A model generated the notes under the pieces. The model had not been told where the DNA came from, did not search any database, and was given only the letters and a program-made list of their open reading frames with translations. This document shows, in pieces, positions 7,647 through 16,966 of a DNA stretch of 64,000 nt. This DNA is from Lujinxingia litoralis. Its GTDB lineage: Bacteria; Myxococcota_A; Bradymonadia; Bradymonadales; Bradymonadaceae. The position numbers and the translations under genes were made by a program. Each line of letters starts with the position of its first letter. Within the stretch, counting starts at the first letter, position 1. Where the stretch lies: positions 762,914 to 826,913 of the forward strand of contig NZ_QHKO01000001.1 of assembly GCF_003260125.1 (NCBI RefSeq), given 5' to 3'.

Positions 7647-8810
7647 TTATTCCCCCGCCCAGAAGACCAACCCCGCCCCGGCACTCACGCCATCACCAAA
7701 TGCCGCGAAGAAGCGCAGGTCGAGACGACTGGTACTGCGGTAGTGCAGTCGAAACACCGGCACCCCAATGCGACTGTTCGAACTGAGCAACCAGTCGCCC
7801 TGACCGCGCTCAAACGCCGCCAGAAAGCGCAGCTCGTCGGTCAGATTCAACCCGAGCTGCACTCGCATCGGCACCGTCCAGCCCCCCCAACGCCACCCGG
7901 TACCCGTAAGGCTTTCGGGTGAAAAGCGAAACGCCCGCAGCGCCAGCCCTACCTGAGCCCCGAGCGCCATCTGATCCAGGTGTGGAAAGAGCCGCCCCAG
8001 GTTGAGCGAACCCACCACTCCCACAGCACCGCGAAGCCGCTCGTAGGGGCGATCCAGGCGGTACTGCAAGAATCCCCCCTGCAGCGCTACACCAATACTG
8101 GTCTCCGGGCTGGCCGCCACCCACGGACGCCATACACCGCCCAGGCGATAGTCGCTCATGCCCAGACTTAGCTCCTGGGCCACACGAAGATCGATGTCGT
8201 AGGTGCGTCGACGCCAGTACGCCTGGGCTGCCGCGACATGACGCATACTCAGGTTGGTGGGGCGAATGTACTCATATCCCAGGTGAATCCCCAGACCATG
8301 ATGTCGCCGCGTGGAGGTGGGAACCCCCAGGTTGTCGTGGTACGCGGTGCCCAACACGTCGACCATCCACGAACTCCCCAGCGTGGAGATGCCCAGGAAG
8401 AGAAGGTCGTTATCAAATCGGTCGACGTTGGGCGCGCCGGTAGGACGCAGCTTCAAGACCAGCCCCCCCGCCAACATCGTCAACCCCACCAGCTCCGTCC
8501 CGGCCAAAAAGTAGGCGGTGCGCGGCTCCTCCAGGTACCAATGCCCTACCCCGTGCACCACCAGCCCGGCACTTGCCGCAAGCAACGTGGCGTGGGCGCG
8601 CTGCCGCTGCTCGACGGTGCTTTCAAACACAAACCCCTCGGCCTCCAGCGCCGCGCGGTCACGTCCCTGGAGCGCATCACCGCGCTCCTCCTGGGGAGCC
8701 AACCCATCGGCAGGGCCTTCAGGAGCCTGCGCCCACCCCGACGTCGAGCTGAAGGTCATCAACAGCGCCAACCCGAGCGCCGCCACACGCGGTGAACCAG
8801 GCATTCTCAC
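7647..8810 (-). CDS. Exported protein, probable outer-membrane beta-barrel
   Basis: Function not recognised. The 387-residue product has a signal peptide (VAALGLALLMTFSSTSGWAQ). A mature N-terminal region rich in Glu/Ala follows, with two hydrophobic stretches (LLAASAGLVVHGVGHWYL and VGLTMLAGGLVLKL). The C-terminal half has many alternating-residue segments ending in aromatic residues, as in barrel strands, and closes with DGVSAGAGLVFWAGE. The start is a GTG overlapping the stop of the LpoA-like gene (GTGA), or an ATG two codons later. Coupling to an LpoA-like lipoprotein and position just before tolQ suggest an envelope role. The barrel assignment rests on sequence texture only. Confidence 0.6.
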   Translation of the reverse strand: MRMPGSPRVAALGLALLMTFSSTSGWAQAPEGPADGLAPQEERGDALQGRDRAALEAEGFVFESTVEQRQRAHATLLAASAGLVVHGVGHWYLEEPRTAYFLAGTELVGLTMLAGGLVLKLRPTGAPNVDRFDNDLLFLGISTLGSSWMVDVLGTAYHDNLGVPTSTRRHHGLGIHLGYEYIRPTNLSMRHVAAAQAYWRRRTYDIDLRVAQELSLGMSDYRLGGVWRPWVAASPETSIGVALQGGFLQYRLDRPYERLRGAVGVVGSLNLGRLFPHLDQMALGAQVGLALRAFRFSPESLTGTGWRWGGWTVPMRVQLGLNLTDELRFLAAFERGQGDWLLSSNSRIGVPVFRLHYRSTSRLDLRFFAAFGDGVSAGAGLVFWAGE

Positions 8811-11005
8811 TGAGGGAGCTCGCCATCAGGTCGCTCGTCAGAACGCGCCGAGCGATGGAGTGGGGTCATGATGCTGCGCTCATACACCCCCCACTGACCC
8901 GAGTTAATCTCTAGCACCCGAAGCTCCCGGACCGGCTCGCCGCGCTCATCGAAACGAAAACGCCCCGTCGCCCCCCGGGCCCAATCCTCCCCGCGCAGCG
9001 CTCGGGTCAACGTTTCAACTCGCCCCGCCCCACGCTCCACCATCAGCTCCCGAAGGCGTTGCACTGAATCGTAAGCAAAGGCCTCGAAGGAGTCGGCCTG
9101 GCGCCCATAGACCGCCTCAAACCCTGCGCTGAACTGCCGCGTCTGGGCGTCATCAAAACTCCCGGAGTACCACGCCGGAATCAGCGCCCCCTCGACATAG
9201 CTGGCAGCCTGCTGAGTGACGATAGGATCTTGCCACAGGCTCGTCCCCAGATAGTGCACATACGTACGCTGCGCGCGGGCCGCAGGACGCTTCTCCGGGG
9301 CATGCCCCCAGATATTCTCCTGAGCCATAAACGCACTAATCTGTGCGATCTTGCTCCCGGAGTCCGGGATAAAGAGCGCATCGGGGTTATGGCGAGCGAC
9401 CGCGCGGGCCGTATCGACAAAGTTCGAGCTGGAACGATCGTAGCTAACTTCTGCCACAACCTGCCCCCCGCGGGCCCGAAACTCCTCGGCAAACGCCCGG
9501 GCCATCACGCGCCCATACCCCATGTCGGGATAGGCCACCGCCGCCCGACGGTCATGAAGCTGCTCATACGCGATGGTCGCCATCGCCTGAGCCTCCGCGG
9601 TCGCACTGAGGAAGTTCCGAAAGAGCAGCGTGCTCTGCCCCGCATCTCCCGAGTCCACAGCCTCCGGAACAAGCGCGATCATCGGCACTCCGGCCTCCGT
9701 GACCGGCTCGCGCAGCTGCGCGACCACACGCCCGTCAAGCGGTCCGACCACGGCAAGTACCTCGTGGCTGAGCAAACGCTCCAACGCGGCGACGGGCTCG
9801 GCAGCGCTATCTTCGATGATCAGCGTAACCGTGGGCTCCCCGGCCACATGAAAAGCCTGCTGAGCCATGAACATCCCGGCAAGCGCCCGGTACCCCACCG
9901 CCCGATTCGGACCACTCAAGGGGAGCAAGGCCCCGATGGCCAGACGCCGCGCCCCGCTGAGCGACGCAATGGTCATGGAGAGTTCCGCCGCGCGGTCGGC
10001 CACGCCCATCGAGAGAAAATAGGGGGCGTTCTCGTTAAAGAGTTCCAGCAACGCCTCTTGCTCGCGCTCATCCAGGCGCTGAGTCGCCTCCCGGCGCACG
10101 TAGGCCCAGGTCCCCAGGGCCCGCAAAAACCCCGACTCGGAATTAAGGAGGTCGGCGGCCTGGCGCTCGCTGAGCCCATCCGCAGCATCGAAGGCCCGCG
10201 ACACAGCCATCACCTGGGTCGCACTTAACGAACCCCCATCACCAAACTCCAGCGGCCTCTCCTCGCCACTCGGCGCCCTCGTTGCACCCTCGTCCGAAAG
10301 CCCCTCCCTGCCTGTGATGGTGGAGGGCGCCGTGGCGCCGTCGTGCGCGCCAGCGCGCACCGGCAGACCGGTGGTATCAAAGGTACGAGCCCAGGCCTCC
10401 ATCGCCTCCACTCGGCGCTCGGCTCCCTGCAACCCCTCGGCGATCAGCGGCCATATCCACAGCCGGTCCTGCTCAAGGATCGCCGGACTCATCGAGGCGC
10501 CGGGATAACCGGCCAGCTCGGCCAAAGCCTCATCGGGCTGGGCGTTGAGCGCGTAACTGAGTGCCAGATAGGCCGATGCCCCGTAGCGCACGCGGTCGTC
10601 GACCCGCGGTGCTTTTGCCAACGGGGCCAAGAGCGCCTGCACCTCGGCCGGAACCGCCTGCCACTGCCCCGCCTCCATCGCCTGGAAGCGCGCCTCCACA
10701 TCGCCCAACAACGACCGGGCAATGTAGAGCTCGGCCATCTGCGCGATGCGGTCGTCAGCGTGCTCCGCCTGCAAAAGACGAAAACGCTCGGCGGCCTCCT
10801 GATAGTGCCCCTCCCGGAGCAGCGTCACGGCCTCATCAAAGTGCGCCTGCACCCGCGGAGACTCCGCCACAATCGGCGCCTCCTGCTCCAGCACCGTGGT
10901 GCTGCTGCGAGTCGTCGAGCAGCTCGTTGCCCCGAGCAACACGAGGGCACACAAAGCCCTTCTAAGGGTGACTGACACTCCCCGACCTCGAACCACGTTC
11001 CTCAT
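8807..11005 (-). CDS. LpoA/LppC-like lipoprotein: TPR plus periplasmic-binding fold
   Basis: The 732-residue protein begins MRNVVRGRGVS and has a lipoprotein signal ending LLGATSC (Cys29). Helical TPR-like repeats fill roughly residues 50-330 (VTLLREGHYQEAAERFRLLQ). A type I periplasmic-binding domain occupies about 370-690 (IGALLPLSGPNRAVGYRALA, VLAVVGPLDGRVVAQL, DALFIPDSGSKIAQISAF). This architecture matches LpoA, the outer-membrane activator of penicillin-binding protein PBP1A in proteobacteria. ATG at 11005 is favoured over a longer frame because it gives a proper lipoprotein signal and has GGAG upstream. It is coupled to the barrel-like gene and lies upstream of tol. An amino-acid-binding role cannot be excluded. 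Confidence 0.78.
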   Translation of the reverse strand: MRNVVRGRGVSVTLRRALCALVLLGATSCSTTRSSTTVLEQEAPIVAESPRVQAHFDEAVTLLREGHYQEAAERFRLLQAEHADDRIAQMAELYIARSLLGDVEARFQAMEAGQWQAVPAEVQALLAPLAKAPRVDDRVRYGASAYLALSYALNAQPDEALAELAGYPGASMSPAILEQDRLWIWPLIAEGLQGAERRVEAMEAWARTFDTTGLPVRAGAHDGATAPSTITGREGLSDEGATRAPSGEERPLEFGDGGSLSATQVMAVSRAFDAADGLSERQAADLLNSESGFLRALGTWAYVRREATQRLDEREQEALLELFNENAPYFLSMGVADRAAELSMTIASLSGARRLAIGALLPLSGPNRAVGYRALAGMFMAQQAFHVAGEPTVTLIIEDSAAEPVAALERLLSHEVLAVVGPLDGRVVAQLREPVTEAGVPMIALVPEAVDSGDAGQSTLLFRNFLSATAEAQAMATIAYEQLHDRRAAVAYPDMGYGRVMARAFAEEFRARGGQVVAEVSYDRSSSNFVDTARAVARHNPDALFIPDSGSKIAQISAFMAQENIWGHAPEKRPAARAQRTYVHYLGTSLWQDPIVTQQAASYVEGALIPAWYSGSFDDAQTRQFSAGFEAVYGRQADSFEAFAYDSVQRLRELMVERGAGRVETLTRALRGEDWARGATGRFRFDERGEPVRELRVLEINSGQWGVYERSIMTPLHRSARSDERPDGELPQ

Positions 11006-11166
11006 CGTACACTCACTCCTGACCCGCCTATCTGACTCGACACGACCGATGCCGGCCGCCGGGCTGGTGTACCACAGCGCGCACACGCCACGAAATTCTT
11101 CCCGGTCGGCGGAGAACATGCCACCCTGTGGCCCTATCCTTCGCCCTCCCCCTGGCCGGAGCCCCC

Positions 11167-11550
11167 ATGACCCCTCGCCTTCATCATATCGCGCTCGGCG
11201 CGCGCGACGTCGCTAGCCTCGCTGACTTCTATCAACGCGCGTTTGCTCTCCCGGAGATCACGCAGCATCACTACCCCGATGGCCGCCTGCGCTCGGTATG
11301 GCTGGATTTGAACCCGGGCATTTTGATGGTGGAACACACCACCCGCACCCGAGAACGGGCCGAAGGCGTCGATGCCGGCCCCTTCCTGCTGGCGTTTACG
11401 ATCGACGCCGGGCAACGCGATGCGATGGCTGCGCGTCTCGTCCAACTGGGAGCAAGCCTCGAAACGCAGAGCGACTTCTCGATCTACGCCCGTGATCCCG
11501 AAGGCAACCGCGTGGCGCTGAGCCACTACCCTCCCCCCCGCTGCTCATGA
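11167..11550 (+). CDS. Glyoxalase/VOC superfamily protein
   Basis: The 127-residue protein has the paired beta-alpha-beta-beta-beta modules of the vicinal oxygen chelate fold. It starts LHHIALGARDVASLADFYQRAF, with the first usual metal ligand His, has MVEH at the end of module one, and finishes YARDPEGNRVALSHYP. In metal-using VOC enzymes the last module normally reads GNRxEL with a Glu ligand; here the position is Ala. The protein may therefore bind metal differently or not at all. Substrate unknown. It is divergent from the LpoA-like gene and convergent with the dimethylargininase-like gene, 11 nt away. Confidence 0.82.
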   Translation: MTPRLHHIALGARDVASLADFYQRAFALPEITQHHYPDGRLRSVWLDLNPGILMVEHTTRTRERAEGVDAGPFLLAFTIDAGQRDAMAARLVQLGASLETQSDFSIYARDPEGNRVALSHYPPPRCS

Positions 11551-11561
11551 GGTCATAAGGG

Positions 11562-12530
11562 TCAGCGAATGCGCCCGCGGCGCCGTCGCAAACTCTTGAT
11601 GTGGCGCGCATGCCTGAACGCGCTCTGCTCCTCGGTCAGCCCCGCCTCGGCCGGGTCGCATAGGCCCAGGTTGAAGACCATGCACTTGGGGCCCCCACCG
11701 CCCTTACCAAAGAACTCCGAGACGTCGATTTCAATCACTTCGACGCCGAGCTTCGCGATGTCTTTCTGAGTCTTCTTGCGCACACCGGCCGGCACAAAGA
11801 GCAGACGACGCTCCTCCACCTCGACATAGAAGGAGTTGCCCAGGAAGGCCCGGGCATCCTTCTCCTCGATCTCCACCAGGCGATCGCCCAACGCCTCTTT
11901 GATACGCTCCTGGCTCACCGGCTCCAGTGCGTCGAGGTACACCAGCACATGGTCGCCCAGGTCACAGATCGCCGTATCGCCGTGGTAATAACGCTCATCG
12001 CTGAGCTTTAGCGAGAGCACATCGCGGTTTAACAGACCGCTCTCCAGCCAATCCCCCACCTCGGTGTCCGAACGGAAGTTGTGGGTGAAGATCCACACCT
12101 CGTCCTCATCACGGAGCACCGGGAACGCGTCGGCCTCCCCTTCCCAACGCCACTGGTCGGGGATGTCGCCCACTTGAAACCCGAAGTTCGTCATGAAATC
12201 CGCAAAACGCTCCGACTCCCCCATGCGATGCTCCACCATGAAGTGGCTCGGGAAGAAGGTCTTCTGCGGCGAATGCTTACGCTCACGGAGCCCGTAGATG
12301 AACCCGGCGTTGGCCGTAAAGACCATACCTGTGAGCTCGGGAGTGGCGTCAATCACATACACATCCAGACCACACTCCAGAAGCTGATCCACATAGGTAT
12401 TCCACTGCTCCAGCGCTACCGTAGGGTCGACCTCTTTAAGCGTCTTATCCCGATTTCGGGTGTGGGGATTAGCACCGCCTTTGATCGCAAAATGACGCGG
12501 GTGCGCCATCAATACCGCTGGTTTCATCAA
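11562..12530 (-). CDS. Dimethylargininase/arginine deiminase-family hydrolase
   Basis: The 322-residue protein belongs to the guanidino-group-modifying superfamily, which acts through a Cys-His pair on arginine-like substrates. Visible elements are FTANAGFIYG (about 71-80), EGEAD (131-135, the usual acidic substrate contact), YYHGDTAICDL with His183, and GGGGPKCMVFNLGL with the nucleophile Cys283. Those match non-ADI members such as DDAH-type hydrolases and amidinotransferases. Hydrolysis of methylarginine or ornithine-forming deimination are both possible; exact substrate is not determined. The gene lies 60 nt downstream of the MATE exporter on the same strand. Confidence 0.8.
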   Translation of the reverse strand: MMKPAVLMAHPRHFAIKGGANPHTRNRDKTLKEVDPTVALEQWNTYVDQLLECGLDVYVIDATPELTGMVFTANAGFIYGLRERKHSPQKTFFPSHFMVEHRMGESERFADFMTNFGFQVGDIPDQWRWEGEADAFPVLRDEDEVWIFTHNFRSDTEVGDWLESGLLNRDVLSLKLSDERYYHGDTAICDLGDHVLVYLDALEPVSQERIKEALGDRLVEIEEKDARAFLGNSFYVEVEERRLLFVPAGVRKKTQKDIAKLGVEVIEIDVSEFFGKGGGGPKCMVFNLGLCDPAEAGLTEEQSAFRHARHIKSLRRRRGRIR

Positions 12531-12590
12531 CTACCTCGACCCGAAAGTGTGTGGTTGTCGCGCGTTCATCACGTGTTCGGCGCCCTTCTA

Positions 12591-14066
12591 TCACATCCGC
12601 ACGCTTCGCGCACCATAGGCGCGCGTGCGGACCGTGGAACGCCGGAGCCTGCGCCAACGTGAACTGAGTAAGATGGCATAGGTCAGCGCTTTCAGAACCG
12701 AGGTCAGGCCAATGGTCCAGACCAACGCCGCAAAAGGACCGGAGACCGGCGGAGCCTCTCCCTGCCCCAACAAAACCCACCGCACGCCGTCGCCCATAGA
12801 TGCCCAACCAAAGAGAAGCCCCGCTGCTACCGGGATGCGCAGCAGATTGTATCCCCCGGATACCAGGAGCGCGGTACGCGAACGACCAGCGCCGACCAGC
12901 GCGCCGAACATCGACATCTCAAAACCGACCGCCCACATCACCCAGCCAACGTAATAGACGTAACTCATCGCGTAGCTGAGCGTGTCGTAGTCGTCGGTCA
13001 CCATCCGGCAGAGCTCTTCCGGAAAAAGGATAAAAAGCAGCCCGACCGCCTGACAACAAAGCGCACTGAGCCCGGCGCTGATCCAGGCACCTCCCATGGC
13101 GCGGTCGGCCTTACCCGCCCCCACGTTTTGCCCCACGATGGAGACACTCGCGGTAAGGAACCCGCTCCCAAAGGCAAACCCAATCCATTCGATCCCCCGA
13201 AGCCCCGCGCCCAGGCCTCCCTGGGCCGCCGGCCCCAACTCGCCGGCCATGCGGTTGAGCATCAGATAGACGCCGCCGTAAATCAGCCCGGAGAGCGCTT
13301 CGAAGATCCCGATATGCGCCATCTCCCGGGTAAGGGCACGTTCCGGCCACCAGCCCTTCACCCCTCGCGTACCGGCCCGAGGGTCAAACCCCAGATGTCC
13401 GCGTAAGATCAACCAGAACCCTACCATCCCGGGAAGCGCACGGCTGATGGCCGTAGCCAGCGCCGCCCCCTTAATACCCATCGATGGAACAGGACCGACG
13501 CCCAACACCAGGACGTAGTTGAGCACCACGTTGACCAGAAGGCTGCCAATCTCCAGATAGAGCGGCGTGCGCGTGTCCCCCACCGCCCGAAAGGCCCCGA
13601 CGATCACCAGCATCAACGCAAAGGTCGGCGTCGACCAATAGATGATGCTCAAATAGTCGGCCACATGCTCACCTACCTCCGGCGTGACATTGGCCAGACT
13701 CACAAACCAGGGCATCACCAGCACACCAACCAGAGCGACGACGACGGAAAGCACCATCGTTGCGGAGACCGAACTTCGGTAGAGCGCCCCGATGCGCTCC
13801 GGTCGACGCGCACCAAAGGCCTGAGCAATGAGCGCGGTGGCCCCGGTGGGAAACACCTTGATGAAGGTAAAGTGCAGAATCAGCAGCGCAAAACACGCCG
13901 AGAGCGCGGCGGTGGCCGCCGCATCACCGAGCAGACCTACAAAGACAAAGTCATTGAAGGCGTAGAAGTTCACCAGCAGGGCCTGCAGCACCGCCGGCCA
14001 GGCCAGTTGTACGGAGCGCCCGACCAGGCTCCCTTCGGTAGTATCAACGGTGGATGCGCGTGCCAT
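12591..14066 (-). CDS. MATE family multidrug/metabolite efflux transporter
   Basis: The 491-residue polytopic protein has about twelve hydrophobic segments in two related halves. It opens with LAWPAVLQALLVNFYAFNDF, followed by FVGLLGDAAATAALSA, PTGATALIAQAFGARRPERI and, in the second half, ASVSIVGQNVGAGKADRA. These are typical MATE blocks (VGQNxGAG). Such proteins export cationic drugs or metabolites using Na+ or H+ gradients. The 239-nt stretch between it and ttcA may hold its own promoter. The dimethylargininase-like gene 60 nt downstream may be co-transcribed; whether they share a substrate is unknown. Confidence 0.92.
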   Translation of the reverse strand: MARASTVDTTEGSLVGRSVQLAWPAVLQALLVNFYAFNDFVFVGLLGDAAATAALSACFALLILHFTFIKVFPTGATALIAQAFGARRPERIGALYRSSVSATMVLSVVVALVGVLVMPWFVSLANVTPEVGEHVADYLSIIYWSTPTFALMLVIVGAFRAVGDTRTPLYLEIGSLLVNVVLNYVLVLGVGPVPSMGIKGAALATAISRALPGMVGFWLILRGHLGFDPRAGTRGVKGWWPERALTREMAHIGIFEALSGLIYGGVYLMLNRMAGELGPAAQGGLGAGLRGIEWIGFAFGSGFLTASVSIVGQNVGAGKADRAMGGAWISAGLSALCCQAVGLLFILFPEELCRMVTDDYDTLSYAMSYVYYVGWVMWAVGFEMSMFGALVGAGRSRTALLVSGGYNLLRIPVAAGLLFGWASMGDGVRWVLLGQGEAPPVSGPFAALVWTIGLTSVLKALTYAILLSSRWRRLRRSTVRTRAYGARSVRM

Positions 14067-14305
14067 GACCGTACCTCGTAGGCCCCTTGCAGGCCCGGGG
14101 ATGCGCCAGCCCAGGATGAACCGCGCGCACTTACAACAACGGAATGCGGCGGCACATCGGAACTCGTGCCGCGCGAAGAAAGGCGTGAACCGCGATTGAC
14201 CTCAGCCGACCCCAAACACGAGGAACACGTGCTGGGACCACCCTCAGAGCGGTTCCGAAGCGACGGGCATCCACACAGAACTAGAAGTTCAACGGAATCA
14301 AGCCA

Positions 14306-15118
14306 TCAGAAGAGCGCCGGCTCCTCGTGACAGCCTTGTGCCTGAGGCGCTCCGGCAGCTGCCTCGGCCAGCGCGGCCAGGTCAGCATCAAGGAGGTGGC
14401 TGGGCTTCACGTTCCCCATGGCCGCCAGCAGGCTGTGGCGCACATGCGGTATGGCCTCTTCGAGCTCGGTCAGCAGACGCTTGACCAACTTTCGCTTTCC
14501 CTCCACCGACCCGCAGAGGTTGCAGGGAATGATCGGGAACCCACGCAGGCTGGCGTAGGTCGCGATCTCGTCTTCGGCTGCCAGCAGCAAGGGGCGAATC
14601 ACCCGAAAACGACCGTCATCCGTGGTGTAGCTTGCCGGCATCCCCTGCACTCGCCCCGAATAGAAGAGGTTGAGCAGCAGTGTCTCAATGCTGTCATCAC
14701 GATGATGACCCAGCGCGATCACGTTGCAGCCCAGCGCCTCTGCCCGGCGGTAGATGATGCCTCGCCGCATGCGGCTGCACAGTGAACAGGGTGTGGCCTC
14801 GGGAGCGAGTTTCTCCTGCACGACAGAGTAGGTGTCCTGCTCGCAGATCTCGAAGGGGATGCCGACCTCATGGAGGTAGGTACGAAGCACGCCCTCGGGG
14901 TAGCCGGGCTGCTTCTGATCGAGATGAAAGGCGGTGATCTGGAAGTTAAAAGACGCCTCTCGTTGCAGCGCCATAAGCATGTCGAGCAGTGTATAGGAAT
15001 CTTTCCCGCCGGAGAGGCAGACCAGGATATGGTCGCCCTCCGCCAGAAACTCAAAGCGCTTCAGCGCACTTTTCACCTTCCCCAGGAGTCGTTGCTGGAG
15101 GCGTTCCTGTTCGCCCAT
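14306..15118 (-). CDS. ttcA: tRNA 2-thiocytidine biosynthesis protein TtcA
   Basis: TtcA thiolates C32 of certain tRNAs using ATP and a Fe-S cluster. The 270-residue protein has the PP-loop SGGKDS (36-41) and an FHLDQKQPGYP block. Two CxxC motifs are present (CSLCSRMRRG near 111 and CNLCGS near 200), as in the TtcA family, where three of these Cys hold the cluster. GHHRDDSIETLLLNLFY is another signature. Cluster supply could come from the SUF operon at 37-44 kb. It stands alone, 115 nt from the exported lipin-like gene upstream. Confidence 0.94.
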   Translation of the reverse strand: MGEQERLQQRLLGKVKSALKRFEFLAEGDHILVCLSGGKDSYTLLDMLMALQREASFNFQITAFHLDQKQPGYPEGVLRTYLHEVGIPFEICEQDTYSVVQEKLAPEATPCSLCSRMRRGIIYRRAEALGCNVIALGHHRDDSIETLLLNLFYSGRVQGMPASYTTDDGRFRVIRPLLLAAEDEIATYASLRGFPIIPCNLCGSVEGKRKLVKRLLTELEEAIPHVRHSLLAAMGNVKPSHLLDADLAALAEAAAGAPQAQGCHEEPALF

Positions 15119-15232
15119 AATGACCTCGCGGGACCCAAAGACCTGCTGGAGTCTATACCCCTGGAGCCACGCTCTCTCAACTGATTTTGACAGGTCATTT
15201 GCCGGAGGTCCGGTGGCGCATCGGTTGGCCGA

Positions 15233-16435
15233 TTATCTGTACGGACGTGGGGAGCGCCGGGGGTAGTTCGGAACCCGATGCTCCGGGCGAATGATCTGAC
15301 GCGCCCCCGCGCCATCACCCTGCTGGCGAGCGGTGGTGTCCAGCGTCTGAATCAAGGCCTCCCATCCGGCGTCGGGGTCCAACTCCACCACCTCCTGAGC
15401 ACTCAGCCCGGCCGGGGCCCAGAGACGCGCCCGATCCGGCTGGTCGACAAAGTGCCGGGTCAAGCGAATCGGAACGGTAGGACCGCCTCCCGTCGACCGC
15501 TCCGAGGCGTCGTCCCACACGTCACCAGGCGGCTCCGGCTCCCAGGCCTCCTGTACCTCGGCCGCCCGCAAGAAGGGGCCGCCCGGAAACCCCAACGCCT
15601 GCAGACGCTCCGCGGTCAACTCCCTGCCTGTAGAGCCGTCGGATAAATACACGACCAGATAGCCCTGACGAGCATAGTGTCCGGCCAACGCCAACGCCCC
15701 CGGGACCAGCTCCACCTCGCTGTCAGAAGGCTTCTGCTCAGAGCGCTGCGCCTCCTCCTCCCCTAGCGCTCGCTCCTCATCGACGCCCTCCTCTCCTCTG
15801 ACCAGCGCCTCCGGCGTCTCCTCGGGGGCAGCGCCTGGGGTGATCAGAGCAGCGGTAGAAAAGGCCACCGCCCGAACCTCCGGCGCAATGACCCAGATCG
15901 TGCCACGCACAAAGCTACGATCGCCAACGACCTGCATCACATAGTCATAACTCCCACGTTGAAGCTCCCTGGCGAGTCGCCAGACCGCCCTGCCCTGCTC
16001 ATCAGTGCGCACATGTCCGACCTGGGTCCAGCCCTTCTCGCAGCTACCAAAGAACACGCGCACCCACTCATCGGTGAGGGGCTCGGTGCCATAGGCGAGT
16101 CGAGCGCGCAGAATCACCGGCTGGCCGGTGGTCACGATCTGATCGTAGGACTGGTGGGCCGAGCCGTGCTCCTGACTCAAGCGCTCCGACGCCGCCCGTA
16201 CCCAGGGCCCCGTGCGGGCCGGCTGATAGGGACGCCCCGGACAGCGCTGAACAAAGCGCATGTCGGTGGAGGGGGGACGAATCTCTTCCACCAGCGGAAG
16301 GACCGCGCGCTGTGGCGGACGCCATTGACGTTGCCCCATTCCCGTACACGCCCACGCCCCGCCCCCGCTCGCGAGTAGCAGTGCCACCAGCGCATAGCGC
16401 ACCACCGCGCGCACCTTAGCTCCGATCTGGTGCAT
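15233..16435 (-). CDS. Exported lipin/App1-like protein with degenerate HAD domain
   Basis: The 400-residue protein starts at ATG 16435 (G-rich GGGGGGAG a few nt upstream) with a signal peptide ending near GGAWACTG. Residues about 85-200 form an Ig-like region (GQPVILRARLAYGTEPLTDE, VRTDEQGRAVWRL, GSYDYVMQVV). After IWVIAP comes AVAFSTAALIT at the place where bacterial lipin/App1-type phosphatases carry a DxDGTLT box. An acidic insert and YLVVYLSDGSTGRELTAERL, LGFPGGPF follow, resembling motif II/III of that HAD family. Both catalytic aspartates appear lost. A Pro/Arg-rich tail ends it. Best reading is a secreted, non-catalytic lipin-like protein; an unrelated exported protein remains possible. 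Confidence 0.55.
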   Translation of the reverse strand: MHQIGAKVRAVVRYALVALLLASGGGAWACTGMGQRQWRPPQRAVLPLVEEIRPPSTDMRFVQRCPGRPYQPARTGPWVRAASERLSQEHGSAHQSYDQIVTTGQPVILRARLAYGTEPLTDEWVRVFFGSCEKGWTQVGHVRTDEQGRAVWRLARELQRGSYDYVMQVVGDRSFVRGTIWVIAPEVRAVAFSTAALITPGAAPEETPEALVRGEEGVDEERALGEEEAQRSEQKPSDSEVELVPGALALAGHYARQGYLVVYLSDGSTGRELTAERLQALGFPGGPFLRAAEVQEAWEPEPPGDVWDDASERSTGGGPTVPIRLTRHFVDQPDRARLWAPAGLSAQEVVELDPDAGWEALIQTLDTTARQQGDGAGARQIIRPEHRVPNYPRRSPRPYR

Positions 16436-16627
16436 GACTCCCCCCTGGTTGTGATGGACCTCTGGGATAAAGGTAGGGTCGCTGGGAGGTGTCGCAATAT
16501 GGAGGGGGCGGGGCGCTTGAAAGCACGGCGTCAATCGCGCACACTACCAGCGAAATTTTGCCTTATGCCGCAAACGTACTGGACCGACCTCGGGGCGAGT
16601 GAGCCCCGCTGACGCTGGAGCATCACG

Positions 16628-16936
16628 ATGAGTCTGTCTCTGGAAGCGCTGGAAGATGCCGGGTTCCCCACCGAGAACTGGCCACAGGATCTGCCAACCC
16701 CTGGCGAGTCCAACATCTATTCGAAGGAATTAGACGGGAAGAAGGCGCTTTATCGCTATCAGGTCAATGTCGAGGGCGCGACCTACGCGATGGAGGTGCT
16801 TCTCGACCTGGCCACGGCCCCGAACCCTGCAGAGGGTGTGGGCTTTATGTTGAACCAGTTCGCGTTTTTGTGGCGCCAGGATCGCGCGCAGGTCGCCGTG
16901 CAGCCCAATGGTGCCTGCCGCCGTATCAACTTCTGA
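16628..16936 (+). CDS. Unknown 102-residue cytosolic protein
   Basis: Function not recognised. The start at 16628 has GGAG about 7 nt upstream. The product has no signal peptide or membrane segment. It shows LDGKKALYRYQVNVEGATYAM and a VGFMLNQFAFLWRQ segment followed by a short basic end. It is compact, with mixed alpha/beta character. It is the first gene of a three-gene run with the tyrosine phosphatase (30 nt downstream) and the isoaspartyl methyltransferase, and is divergent from the exported lipin-like gene. Composition matches its neighbours. Confidence 0.65.
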   Translation: MSLSLEALEDAGFPTENWPQDLPTPGESNIYSKELDGKKALYRYQVNVEGATYAMEVLLDLATAPNPAEGVGFMLNQFAFLWRQDRAQVAVQPNGACRRINF

Positions 16937-16966
16937 GCCCGCGTCTTTCTGTGCCCGGAGAGCCCT

